Shown: piece by piece, positions 37,269 to 49,250 of the stretch
How positions within the stretch are numbered: position 1 is the first letter of the stretch
How the letters are laid out: each line of letters opens with the position of its first letter
From: Pteria penguin
Taxonomy: Eukaryota; Mollusca; Bivalvia; Pterioida; Pteriidae
DNA length: 64,000 nucleotides
NCBI GenBank assembly: GCA_035048485.1
Contig: CM068587.1
Span: 22,855,034 to 22,919,033, forward strand
Direction: 5' to 3'
Position numbers and translations under genes: made by a program
Notes under the pieces: generated by a model
Databases searched by the model: none
What the model was told of the DNA's origin: nothing
The model's input: only the letters and a program-made list of their open reading frames with translations

Positions 37269-37599
37269 CAGTAGACGAAAGATCATTATCATAATTTATG
37301 TGCATAACATCCAAAGTATCCACAAACTGGATATCAGCCGATGACGATCATCGGTCAATTATCCTCAGATGGAAAGTTTTAGCCAACACAGCTCTCTTTA
37401 CCCTTAATAGTCACCGCAATACTAATAATGCTGTCATCCTCATTTTAACTCAGAAAGCACTTTCAAATTCATGCGATAATTTAATTCTAACTCCTTTGTG
37501 TAAGGTCAAGGTACACAGTGACATGCAACATCATTACGTAAAAAAGCACAGTACTTTTGATACATCTAGACAGGATTTTCGAAATGCACTTTAAATTCA

Positions 37600-39225
37600 T
37601 TGTATGTAGACACAGTTCCTCAAAGGAAACATCTAAACACAGTATAGCCGGACTGTAAAACACTGAAAGGGTCTTGATTTTACTCCCAGAAAACATAGGT
37701 AACGATTACCTACTTCCTGCATTCTAAAGTTGCTTACCTCAAAACTAAAGGCATACCTCAAGACCCAAGGCACATTTAGAATACAGAACGAAGTTTACTC
37801 GCTGTCCGGCCAAATATATCACCAAATGATATAGAAATGTTTCCCGCGCTTGCGCAGGTCTTTTTCTAGTCATCATATAATGCAATGATCTTGGTGTGAC
37901 GTAAAACAAATCAAAGAAGCAAACAAACATACCTTAAACAAAGGCTGAAGGGAGTTTAATTTCTAATAAAAACAAGTTTCCTCGTTCGTAAACTTTTCAC
38001 ATCTTGATTTCTTCTTGAGCCTTTCCGGCAAGATCAGGTAAACAACATCGAATATATTTACGAAATCGCTGGATGTTGAAACTTCTGACATAAAAGACGA
38101 ATTTCGTTTGTATTCAATATTCTCTGGATAGAGTACAGTTTCTAAATTTAAGAAATTAAATATTGCAAGAAGTTTGAATTTAAGGTACAGACCAATTATT
38201 TGTCATATAACTTATAATCAATCGTCCACTGAAGCCCCACATCTACAGAACTTACTGTTCAGGAATAGCGAAACAAAAAATTCAATGTCAATAAGACTAT
38301 CCACAGCGGCACGTTATGTTGAGATAGTAAATAAAAACAAACCTGACATACTTTCTCTTTATCAGTACTTCACCACTGAAGTATAGAGAAATTGAAGTAT
38401 GACAGATTTGTTTTATTTACTATCTCAGGGTAACGTATCCCTGTGGACTACCTACAGATCAAAACCTATTATCCATGTTCTACATTTATTATAACCACAA
38501 GGCACACAAGGCCAGTGTCACTGCTGGTCGACTGATAGTCCCCGAGGGCATCATAAATCTAGTTTTCAGTGCTTTTGTACTGACATGAAATATATACTTC
38601 AAATTTTCAATATTCTCTGGATAGAGTACAGTTTCTAAATTTAAGAAATTAAATATTGCAAGAGGTTTGAATTTAAGGTACAGACCAATTATTTGTCATA
38701 CCCTGTGGTGTAATAAACGTTCCATATTGATAGCACTTACCATTCAAATTCGCGATAACGAAAATTCAAGATTAACGGCCGGTTAGGATTTCCTAAAGAC
38801 CTATTTTTCAAATACAACTTATAATCAATCGTCCACTGAAGCCCCACATCTACAGAACTTACTGTTCAGGAATAGCGAAACAAAAATTTCAATGTCAATA
38901 AGACTATCCACAGCGGCACGTTATGTTGAGATAGTAAATAAAAACAAACCTGACATACTTTCTCTTTATCAGTACTTCACCACTGAAGTATAGAGAAATT
39001 GAAGTATGACAGATTTGTTTTATTTACTATCTCAGGGTAACGTATCCCTAGGACTACCTACAGATCAAAACCTATTATCCATGTTCTACATTTATTATAA
39101 CCACAAGGCACACAAGGCCAGTGTCACTGCTGGTCGACTGATAGTCCCCGAGGGCATCATAAGTCTAGTTTTCAGTGCTTTTGTACTGACATGAAATATA
39201 TACTTCAAATTTTCAGTCATCAAAT
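37600..39225 (+). repeat. Unit X copies b (tandemly duplicated segment)
   Basis: 37930-38140 aligns with 40860-41075. The segment 38113-38606 is followed by a near-identical second copy at 38611-39220 (shared: TTCAATATTCTCTGGATAGA, CATCTACAGAACTTACTG, CACAGCGGCACGTTATG). The second has ~114 bp extra (38701-38814), which is also present in other X copies, so the first lost it. Both copies end in repeat-Y sequence. Confidence 0.8.
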
Positions 39226-39233
39226 TAAGTAAT

Positions 39234-40194
39234 GTAAAGATGATGGATAAATCCAAACCACAAATCCAAAAATCATGAAACCATAGGACATACAAAATCA
39301 GTGAAAATGAAAAACAAATGGAAAATAACAAAATATGTCTACTTGAAGAGCATATGTGAACCCCTGTGATGGAGTGAGATCAGGTGCCCGGGGAGAGTGA
39401 GCATCTCCTGCTTGCTAGCAACACCCGTCACATATACCCCGTAGAAAGTGTCAAATCGTGTGAATTCCATATGTATCTATATATGGAGAAGTCGAAGTAG
39501 GTAACCTTCTAGTATAGAAGGTGTCAAATCTGTGTAAAGTGATCGGAATCGGTCTCAGTCCAGAATATCATTTAAAAGTCTGGATAACGAGATATCATAT
39601 GGAGTAATAAGAGTCTCGTAACGACCGTAGAACTTCCTCAGTGACGATGCTAGTCTAGCACATATATAACCCTGGTTGAGCAGCTTAACTGAAAGTCGCC
39701 TAGCCCTCAGAACAAAGTCATTGTAATTTGAACATGCTCTGGAATAACGTATTAACTGAGATATGAATACGCCGTATGCGGGCGATGATGGAATGTTGCT
39801 ACATATGAAAGGAAAGTTTGTGATAGCGAAATTGAAATCGTCACGTTTGTCATAGAGTGAGGTGTTCAATTGACCATTAATGTCGAAAGACAACATAATA
39901 TCTAAATACGAAGTAGAATTACTAGTTTCTGTGGTTTCTTTGACCTCAAGTTCACTTGGATAGATGATGCTAAGGTAATCCGCGAATGAAGGATTATTAA
40001 TTGAAAGCAAGTCATCTATATATCTGTAAGTAAAATTGAAGCCAAGAGCCAATTGTTTTTTTCCTTGCGAAAGCAAAGACTGAATGAACTCAGCTTCGTA
40101 TGAATAAAGGAATATGTCAGCCAGAAGCGGAGCACAGTTAGTGCCCATTGGAATGCCGACAATTTGTTGAAAAATCTTACCTCCAAACACTAAA
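39234..40194 (-). mobile_element. Penelope-like element family A, copy 3
   Basis: RT C-terminal half plus 3' UTR, inserted into a copy of repeat Y: flanks 39125-39233 and 40195-40415 are contiguous in the uninterrupted Y copy at 17125-17445. Only the last ~210 codons of the RT were inserted (5' truncation). Confidence 0.88.
39555..40193 (-). pseudogene. PLE-A reverse transcriptase, motif B to C-terminus, uninterrupted
   Basis: Intact from FGGKIFQQIVGIPMGTN (motif B) through YRYIDDLLSIN (motif C, two Asp) to SRLLNDILD and TGA. It lacks fingers, motif A and any endonuclease, so it cannot act. The cleanest family-A reading frame here; it shows what copies 1 and 2 lost. No TGA occurs inside this part. 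Confidence 0.88.
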
Positions 40195-40415
40195 TCAATC
40201 TAAAACTAAGGAGTATCTCCTTCATGCATAGCTCTGTCCTTAAATAGATTCTTTGGTTCACTTTTCGGTCAGTTTGGCTTCAACACGGTACTTCATGTTT
40301 TCATATATTTTGAGAATTCCAATCATTCGGCCACGAGAATCACTGAAGAGACATAATTTGTCGAAATGCGCATATGGTGCACAAAATTAAAAGGTATATA
40401 TGTTCTATATTTATC
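40195..40415 (-). repeat. Repeat Y, right part of an interrupted copy
   Basis: Inverse of 17125-17350 (GAGTATCTCCTTCATGCATA, TTTTGAGAATTCCAATCATT, GTCGAAATGCGCATATGGTG). Confidence 0.75.
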
Positions 40416-40659
40416 TAAGTCAAGATCATACACCCGTCAATTACATATGCTATGAAAGGACTTCGGGGTGGCGCATATTACAGTAAGGACGAAAATGCAG
40501 TTTATATATAATCATCATAGAGGCAGATAAGAGGAAAAAAAATCCAATGTTTTCAGAATTTGAACACTTTTTATTTATATATATACCATTTATGCATAAA
40601 ACGGTGCATACTGAAACATATTGATGAAAATGACGCATTCACAAGAAAAGACAAAAAGG

Positions 40660-40860
40660 GAACAGGATGCCACACTTTGGATGAAACAGCAACAACAGAG
40701 ATCCCATGTCAAAACGGACATGACGTCAAAGATCCTTCACTGATTCTAGTGGGTCCGTTGCGTTGGTATAAATTTCTTTGCACTGCATCAGGTAGATGCC
40801 ATTACCATATAATGCAATAACCTTGTTGTGACATAAAGCAAAAATCAAACAACCAACAAA
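40660..40860 (+). mobile_element. Degenerate tRNA-derived SINE within unit X
   Basis: The middle block (GAGATCCCATGTC, GTCAAAGATCCTTCACTG), TGGGTCCGTTGC, GCACTGCATCAGGTAGATGCC and a CAAACAACCAACAAA tail are still readable. The 3' end of the same SINE precedes unit X at 37885-37930 and 43918-44005, so it was present before the unit multiplied. Confidence 0.75.
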
Positions 40861-42839
40861 CATACCTAAACCAATAGCTGAAGTGAGCTTAATTTCTTAT
40901 TTAAACGTGTCCCTCGTCTGTTGTTGTCCGTAAACTTCTCACATTGATTTCTTCTCTGACCTATTCGACTAGCTCGGAAAACAACCTCGAAGGTATTTAC
41001 AAAATCACCGGTGGTTGAAATTCTGACAAGATGGAAAATTTCGATGATTGTATTCAATATTCTCTTGACAGAATGCAGTTTTCTAAAGACCTAAAGCAGA
41101 AACAGACAGAAGTTACACGTTATTTGCAAACTACACACATTAAATGTTTTTCTGCATCTATATTTTTTACCGATGTAGGGGTGTTTCTATCATGCACACA
41201 GACATGATTAAACCACACTAACACATTCCAGGTTGTTTTTCCGAATACGCTACGGAAACTTTAGATTTAAAGAAAATGCAATCGTTGGAAAATATTTACT
41301 TACAGGTCTCCTAGTGTCCATTCAGTTAATGTTTATTTCGTTTTGCATTGATGACATTTCGGTTTACAACGGAGACAGTTCACTTCACTTTTGATTTTGT
41401 TGATTAAATCTTCCTCGTGTAAATTTCTGTCCTGAAATTATTTCCGATTATGATTTTACATGCGTGTGGTAAGTAATTTTTCGGCGGATATTTTGCACAT
41501 CTAATGCAGGAAAATTGATATCGGTATATATTTTCACATCATTATCATAACAAATTATTGTTAAAGAAAAGCAGCAAAAAAAAAAAAACAAGAATTGCGA
41601 GATCTGAAGAGGTTTAAATGTAATGTACGGACCGGTTAATTGTTTTACTCTGTAATGTAATTAAGATCCCATAGGACTTACCGTCCAGGAGTAACTATAA
41701 CGAAAATTTAAGATTGCTATCATGGCGGCCAGTCGAAATTTCTTAAGCGCCCTTTTTTAAACACAAGTTCTACCCTATCATCCATTGAAGCCCCGCTACT
41801 ATAGAACTTGCCGATCAGGAAAAGCAATAACAAGAAATCCAAAAGAAAAAAGAGGAGTTACTGGCTCAGTTATGTGGCAGAAGTCACCATAGAGCTATAC
41901 AATGCCAATTAGACTATCTACAGATCAAATCCTATTATCAAAGTCATTATCATACGTCCTTCATTCACATAGCATACAAAAGGGCATCAGGGGGGCATCT
42001 TACAATGAGGACATTTAACATACAGATAATGAAATTGCAACTGAAATACAATTATCAAAGGGAAGTATCAAAGAAAATGTCTCCATTAACTTGAGAATTT
42101 GAATTATTCTTTTTTGACATATATACCATATACGCATAAAACAGTACATATTGGGCATCCCTATTCCGTGTCGCAACAACTGAAACATTTATATTGATGA
42201 AAATGACGCAAACAGTCAGTTTAATGTTTATATTAACAAAAGTCAGTTTGCATTACTTACTAATACATGTATAGTAATTAATACCCCTCACTATTTATAG
42301 GGATGACCTCGCATGTAGTGCAAATTTTGTCACATTAAAGTGAAACTACACATGGATTTCTGAAAATAGTTTCACGAGTGTTAAATCTACTGCCTACTGG
42401 AAATCGAGATGTCAGATAGTAAGTAAACATTTTTCTAAACTACAGGATGATATATAATTTATAATGATGTAAAGAGAAAGAAGTACCCAGACATTTTAAA
42501 TACTTGTTCTATGACAAAAGGACAGTTTTTATGAATAAAAGTAAACGGAAGTTGAGCAAACATTGGCCTAGATACGGTTGAATTTTACGGATTTGAGGTA
42601 GAAGCGGAAAAGCATTTGCATTTAACTTATATCATTGCTATTAATAAGAGGTGTTGAAATGCCAAGATGGAATATTATGGCCATTTACAAAAAAAGAATA
42701 AGACAAAGGAGACCAAGGACTTCCGCAATTTTATGGTAACATTAAACCAAGGGTCGAGGGGAGCCCACCATAAAAAAAATCACTCATAATTACCTTTTTA
42801 GCATATCTGGAATAAACGTAACTTAATCAGTAATGTGTT

Positions 42840-42958
42840 TTGCTCGTGACCGAGAGATCCCGACTGTTCCTCATCGGTCTCCTGGTATTTAGATGTGATA
42901 TGTAAAACATCCCTCACTGCTTCGGATGTGTCCGTCGCATTGATATAATTGGGGTCCT
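42840..42958 (+). mobile_element. SINE 5' part, split from its 3' part at 43918
   Basis: GCTCGTGACCGAGAGATCCC, AAAACATCCCTCACTGCTTC and GTGTCCGTCGCATTGATATA stop at 42960. The missing end (GCACAGTACATAAGACAGATGTC ...) resumes at about 43918, after a LINE fragment and unassigned sequence. Confidence 0.6.
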
Positions 42959-43234
42959 TTCTCAAACGCTGACATGATAAGAGAAGTGACTTTGTATGTG
43001 GTCTATCCTTCGGGATTATACTTATTCTTCGATCTTTGGTTTAACTCTGATAATGGCCTAAAGTGAGAAAATAATGAAAAATATTTCCTCTACGTATATT
43101 AAGAACAATATTAGTAATATATGACTGAAAATTTGTATTATCGTTTACAATAAAACCAAAGTCATACCCCATAATATTTTCAGAATGCTTTAGGTGTCTT
43201 CTCATTAAAGACTCGGACATTATACTAAACTCGA

Positions 43235-43915
43235 AGGGGACACATATAGTATCAATATATGGTAGACAATTTTGACCTCCGATTTTATTTACATAAACCA
43301 TTGAGTGATTTACATCACAAACTCATATCTAAATTCAGACTATCAGCTCATAATCTAAATGTTGAATATGGAAGATACAGAAATGAAACAAGGTTCAATC
43401 GAGTATGTACATTGTGTAATTTAAATGATATAGAGGATGAGTTTCATTTTATCTTAAAATGTCCAGTGTATCGAGAACTAAGAAATTTATACATCAAAAC
43501 GTATTATTTTAGACGTCCTAGTGTTTTTAAACTAATACAATTACTAAGTGTGCGAAATCTGAAAGAGTTGCGCAACTTAGGAAAATTTTTATTTCTTACA
43601 GAAAAAATTAGAAAACTTAACACAACTTAAAATAAGGTTAAAGCCCAGTAGTTGAATAGATCATCTGTCTGTGAAATAACTCTCACGCAATCGCCTTTAA
43701 TTGTAATCATTTTACGTTTTACTCATATTTATTCAATGTGTAAAATACCATACTATTAGAGAATTGCTATGTTTATATAATAATCTATGCATATATGCTA
43801 ATCTATGTATATATTGTGTTCATCTTGAAGTTAAATTATTTATTTATACATGTATTTGTAATATCTGATGTGCCAGATGGCATAAAGAAATAAATGAACT
43901 AAATTGAACTGAAGT
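43235..43915 (+). mobile_element. Non-LTR retrotransposon (LINE) 3' end
   Basis: The C-terminal end of a LINE ORF plus a 3' UTR ending in AAAGAAATAAATGAACTAAATTGAACTGAA. 5'-truncated, as usual for LINE insertions. It lies between the two halves of an older SINE. Confidence 0.75.
43259..43630 (+). pseudogene. LINE ORF2 C-terminal Cys/His region
   Basis: FRLSAHNLNVEYGRYRN followed by CTLCNLNDIEDEFHFILKCP (C-x2-C ... H-x5-C) is the zinc-binding tail found at the end of many animal LINE polyproteins; it helps RNA/target binding and is not catalytic. RT and endonuclease are absent. The first residues may derive from flanking DNA. Confidence 0.75.
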
Positions 43916-43984
43916 ATAGCTTCTGCACAGTACATAAGACAGATGTCATTATCATGTAATTAAATGATCTTAGTGTGACATAAA

Positions 43985-44570
43985 TCTAAAATCAAACCAG
44001 CAAAGAAATAATCCTGACATAAAGGCTGAGGCGAGCTTAATTTCTAAGTTTTAACATCTTGATTTCCTATCGGTATACATTTTCCCCATGATTATCATAA
44101 GAAATTGTCGTTTAAGAGAAGTAGCAAAAACAAGAAATTCAAGATCTTCATGGTTTTTTTAAATGTAATATACCGGGATGAATAATACGCCATACCTTAA
44201 ACTGTAATAAAGGTCTCATATTGATAGGACTTACCGTTTAGGATAGTGATAAGGAAGATTCAAGACTGTTACCATAGCGGCAAGTCGGAATTTCTTATAT
44301 TGAAATACAAGTTTAAGTTGTACCGAATCGTCCACTGAAGCCTCACACCAATAAGATTTACCGATCAGTAATAGCAATAAATCCAATGCCAATAAGACTA
44401 TCTACAGATCAAACCCTATTATCAAATGTCAAGGTTATATGTCCTTCACTCACATATCCTATGAAAGGACATCAAAGGGGGGAGGCATCTTACAGTGAAG
44501 GTAGTGACCATTCAGAAAACGAAGTTGAATATAATAATCACAGAGGCTGATTACAGTAAATGTCTCCATA
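43985..44570 (+). repeat. Unit X copy d, first part
   Basis: Aligns with the 41480-42110 region of copy c but with deletions; resumes after the SINE at about 44870-45130. Confidence 0.65.
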
Positions 44571-44582
44571 AATTTGAGAATT

Positions 44583-44852
44583 GATTGACTGATTGATTGG
44601 ATATTGCTTTACGTCAGTCCACGATTATTTCACGTATATGGTGACGGCATCTGTCTGATGCATTGCATACGAATTTAGACCTTTGCAACGGACCGACCCG
44701 AAGCAATGAGGGATCTTTTACGTGCCACGCTTACCGTGACGCGGAACTTCGGTTTTCAATATCTCATCCGAAAGACAGAACACCGGACAGGAAGTCGAAC
44801 CCGGGACCTCTCGATCACGAGCCGAGCACCTTATCCACTAGTCCATACCGGC
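44583..44852 (-). mobile_element. tRNA-derived SINE, full length, with TSD
   Basis: On the minus strand: AGCCGGTATGGACTAGTGGA head, B box GGGTTCGACTTC, TCTTTCGGATGAGAT and the standard 3' block. TTTGAGAAT occurs at both ends (about 44574 and 44854), a short target duplication inside unit X. Confidence 0.88.
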
Positions 44853-45914
44853 TTTTGAGAATATGATCTCTTTTTATTGTCATATATGCCATATACGTAT
44901 AAAACATACATAGCTGGCATTCTGATTCCGTACGGCAATAAATGAAACATTTACATTGATGAAAATGACGCAAACAGTCCGTCTGATGTTTGTATTATAA
45001 TGTTTATGGCAATATGAAAGATAGTATTACATGTGTCTTTTGTGGTAACGAATACCCCTCACTATATACGTATACGGAAAACGTTGTCGCATTTAAAGTG
45101 AATCTGTACGTAAGAAATGAATCCTATATTTTTTTGGTTGATTCACAGGGGTGACCTTACATTGAGAAATTCATAAGACGTAATTCGTAATAGACTACTG
45201 CAGTAGTAATACGTCAATAGGTAAAAGGGATGACTCGTATCACAGGGTTACCAACATCAAACCTCGATATCTCCGCTAATTTTGCACGCTTTGACAAAAA
45301 CCTGGTACCGATCGATCGGGAAGAGTCTCTTCTCTTTGTATCAAGGGCGTCGGAACAGGGGCGGCAGGGGCGGCGGCCGCCGCCCCAATAATTTTGCAAA
45401 AAAAAAAATAATAATAATAATTAAATAAATAAAAGGAAAGATTGAAAAGTGTATGAGGAATTGATAACGGCGACCGTTGTTTATTTGGAGCGGCGATTAC
45501 AACGGCAATCTGTGTGCATTGGAGCGGCGAGGCGTGAACCCCAATCACGGTCACTGATTACCCAAGCCAACACGAGGGTGATGATAACCTATATCAGGAC
45601 TTCAGGTGTGTGTTGACAATTCACTATAGGTAATAATGAGGGAAGTTAGAGTTTATAACTTATTCCCTTTGTCGAATTTATAATTGGTATATGCAATGGG
45701 GATTCAATTTGTTCTTAAGCTTTGATGGTAAAAAGATGTACGTAATTAAACAATTATCGGAAATAACAAAATCATTATGTATGTTGAGCCCAGTAATTAT
45801 TAAATGAAGGTACTGAAAATTAATATATTTAAATCACAACAATATTTCATTTCTATCTTGAAAATGGAGGGATCGACATGTATCAATTAACCTTTTAAGT
45901 TCAAATTTCCTAAG

Positions 45915-48097
45915 CGATCTTTCGGCAAGAAAAATCCAGAATTGCGATCTTTTAAACCATCGTGGTTTAAGCACTATACATGGCTACATTATGACGAGGT
46001 AATTTGATCACACATTCATAATTTTCTATTTGAAAATGTTATGTTTTATGGTAAAATGAAATGTTATTACAATGAATTTGAGCCGTCAGTGAGCACAACT
46101 GAATATGCTAGACATCGTATATGTACAGCAAAGTTTGTAACAATTGGATACAATTATCATTTTGTAATAATGTTTTATTATTATTTTCAGACAAAAGATC
46201 TGGCCTTTTGCTTCACTTGTATGACTGCTGCAAAGGAGGGAAAGCTTGCAAATTCCAGAGTCGATGGTTGTTTTATAAAAACAGGATTCAGCAACTGGAA
46301 AGATGCAACATTGAAGTTCAGAAAACACCAGGACTCGGACTGCCATAAAGAAGCTGTAGAAAGAATAGTGAAATTGCCTAGTGAAACAAAAGATATCGGT
46401 GAAGTGCTTTCTGTCGCCCATTCCGAGGAGAAAAAGAACAACAGACAGCAGTTGTTGACCATTCTGCGTAGCATACGGTTTCTTGCTAGACAAGGCTTAC
46501 CCATCCGTGGTCATGACGACGAACAAAGCAATTGCAAGTGATGGCATTACAGATCCTGCGTGACGTAGCTACTCGCATCAGAGAGGATGGGTATTTCTCC
46601 ATCATGGTAGACGAGACGACAGACCAGTCTAACCGTGAACAAGTTGTGATTGTGATTCGTCATGTTGATAGTGACATGAATGTTTTCGAGGAGTTCATTG
46701 GATTATGTATGGTGCCGTCAATCGACGCTGCTACGATGACCGACGTGATTCTCGATGCGTTAGTGAGGATGAACATCTCCTTGAGTAAGTGCCGTGGACA
46801 GTGCTATGATGGAGCCAGCAATATGTCTGGAGCTAAGAAAGGTGTGGCAACTAACATCACCAAGAAAGAGAGGAGAGCTGTATACACACACTGCTATGGA
46901 CATGCACTTAACTTAGCTGTTGGTGATACCGTGAAAAAGTCAAAGATTATGCGCGATTCATTGGATACAGTGTTCGAGATGTCCAAACTCGTCAAGTATT
47001 CACCTAGGAGAGACACAATGCTGGACCAGCTGAAGCATGAGATGGCACCAGATACACCAGGATTCCGAGTGTTATGCCCAACTCGATGGACAGTCAGAGC
47101 TGCTAGCTTAAATAGTGTTCTAGATAACTACTCAGTTCTCCAGTCGTTGTTGGAATCCTGTTATGAATGCACAAAGGATCCTGAAACCCGTTCTCGGATC
47201 ATCGGTGTAAAATCTCAGATGCAGAATTATGACTTCCTCTTCGGTGTAACCCTTGGATACGAAATTCTACGTCACACAGACAATTTAAGCCGAGCACTTC
47301 AGAAAAAGGATCTCTCAGCTGCGGAAGGACAACGCATCACAGAATTTTCTATGGCATCGTTACGTGAAATGCGCACAGAAGAGGCTTTCAATACATTCTG
47401 GGAATCGGTTAACAACAAACTCGAGGATCTAGAAGTTGGTGAACCCCGACTGCCCCGACGTAGAAAGATGCCCAAGAGATTCGAAATAGGCAACGCCCCT
47501 CCAGAATTTGCATCTTCAGAGAGCGATCTCGATAGACAACATTATTACGAAGCATTGGATCTTGTAATGAACTGTGTGAGTGATCGCTTTGACCAGCCCG
47601 GTTTCCGTGTGTACCGCCACCTACAGGACGTTCTCCTGAAATTTGTACATGGGGACGAAACATACAAGGAAGATTTGGATTTCATCTTGGACTTTTACAA
47701 CGAGGATTTGGACAAGACATCACTTCCAACGCAACTAGAGACCTTCTCATCGTTCATAAGAAACAACATGAGTGATAAGTCAACTGTGTCGTTATCGGAT
47801 TTGTTGAAGTCACTTCGCGAGATGACTCCAACCTCCAGATGTTTCTTTTCCGAGATCGGGACTCTTTTGAGACTTATTCTTGTGATGCCAGCCACCAATG
47901 CTACCAGTGAAAGGACATTTTCAGCACTACGCCGCGTCAAGACATACTTACGCTCGACCATGACACAAGAAAGGCTGAACCACCCGATGATGTTGCACAT
48001 CCACAGAGATGCTACAGACAGTCTAAATCTTACTGATATCGCCAACGACTTCATCTCAGCTCGGGACTCACGAAGATCTATTTTCGGACAGTTGTAA
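45915..48097 (+). pseudogene. hAT transposase, ZMYM1/TTF-zinc-finger type, with internal deletion
   Basis: A DDE-family cut-and-paste transposase. Exon 45915-45998 (FKPSWFKHYTWLHYDE; donor GAG|GTAATT) joins in phase 0 to 46191 (acceptor TTATTTTCAG), completing a TTF-type zinc finger (LAFCFTCM, HQDSDCHKEA). It reads to GLPIRGHDDEQSN and stops; from about 46535 another frame gives MALQILRDVATRIREDG, FSIMVDETTD (first catalytic Asp), CYDGASNMSG (second Asp), CPTRWT and the dimerisation region NATSERTFSALRRVKTYLR, ending FGQL at 48097. Relatives have some 40-50 residues between GHDDEQSN and the MALQ(I/V)L stretch; here they are gone and the frame changes, so the copy is inactive. An AATAAA lies at 48236. 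Any exon upstream of 45915 was not found. Confidence 0.85.
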
Positions 48098-48345
48098 AGT
48101 GAAGTGAACGAACTATGTATATATTATGACTATGTTTAACTTTTACACTTTCTAGTGCTTTTATGTGCAAAATCTTTAATTTATTACATGTTAAAATGTT
48201 CATATCAATCATGATATATTTAAATAACAAAATGTTAATAAAATATAAAACGCAACTTTGTTTTATTTTAGAAGGTGTATTTAGAGGGCAAGTATACCTT
48301 GAAATATTGCTGATTGTTTAACACTCGAGCCACCCTAAGTAATAA

Positions 48346-48768
48346 ATGTCACTCCACGAATACTGCATGTATATATGGTTACGGCATCTGCCTGATGCAT
48401 TGCATAGAAATTTAGACCTGTGCAACGGACTCATCCGAAGCAATGAGGAATCTTTTACATGCTATCCTAGCACGGGTCCTAGGTTTTTACTGGTTGGAAA
48501 GGTAAATCGAGACGCATAAGTTAATCTGGACGATCGTAAAAATCATATTTAATGAACAAATATTATAATGGACTTTTGTATACAGGTTGAACAGATGTTA
48601 TTCTTTCGATTTGTAGCTCAAATTGATGAAAAATGTCAGTAAATAACAAAACTAGCGACCGTCTGGATTTACATTTCCAGCCAGTACTGTCTCATACGAA
48701 AAATGTGTAGCCCAAAGCGGTACTCGAACCCGTGACCTGACGTTCACTAAGCCATACCGGCTTCGTAA
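48346..48768 (-). mobile_element. tRNA-derived SINE, split, inside the hAT element
   Basis: 3' and middle blocks lie at 48346-48490 and a tRNA-like head (AAGCCGGTATGGCTTAGTGA, B box GGGTTCGAGTACC) at 48712-48768. ~215 bp of unrelated sequence lies between. Both parts share strand and order with full SINEs. Confidence 0.65.
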
Positions 48769-49250
48769 GTTTTTGAAGTTAAAATGTGTGAAATATAACA
48801 GAAACAGCTCCAAACAGTGTCATTTAAACCTAAAAACCTTAAATCTTCAAGGGGCGAAGCCCCCTGAACCTCCACCAGGGCTTTGCCCTGGTCCCACTGG
48901 GGGCCTTATGGCGGCCCCCAGACCCCCGCCGCCCCAAAATGAAATACCTACCGACGCCCCTGTGTATATATACACTTTGTTACTGTTTACCCATATAATC
49001 CATCTTTTTTCGCACGATTATTTCATTTTGCCTCCATACGGACGGTTAATGGATGCATCCTGCTATAAATAACGCCGCAATGTCCTTTAATCCGAGCCGC
49101 AGCAAATCTCCTAGCTACGCATCGTTCGTGTTCTCTCGTGACATACCATTAAGAAAGTAATCGAGTCAGAAGATATACAGTAAAATCTGCGGGAAAAATG
49201 ACAGCGATCTTGAGATCAGACGAGGGCCATAATTTATTGATCGCTGTTAT

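Larger units (their letters stand above)
40430..42960 (+). repeat. Unit X copy c, the most complete (~2.1 kb)
   Basis: Starts with a degenerate SINE (40660-40860), continues through the landmarks of the other X copies, and runs into the next unit's SINE head at 42840. It also contains an inverted piece of the ~236-bp PLE-B unit at 41852-41902. No ORF over ~80 codons and no catalytic motif, so non-coding or long decayed. Confidence 0.75.
45342..48962 (+). mobile_element. hAT-superfamily DNA transposon
   Basis: Terminal inverted repeats CAAGGGCGTCGGAACAGG (45342) and, inverted, CAGGGGCGTCGGTAGG (ending 48962) have the hAT-like CAGGGGC start. The ends are G/C-rich with nested hairpins (GGCGGCCGCCGCC at 45370; GGGGCGAAGCCCC, CCAGGGCTTTGCCCTGG and GGGGGCCTTATGGCGGCCCCC at 48850-48920). 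It encloses the transposase at 45915-48097. A clean 8-bp target duplication is not visible (CTTTGTAT against TGTATATA). Confidence 0.82.

Noticed and set aside
45334..48970. 8-bp target duplication of the hAT element
   Set aside because: CTTTGTAT and TGTATATA share only TGTAT out of register; I could not make a convincing TSD.
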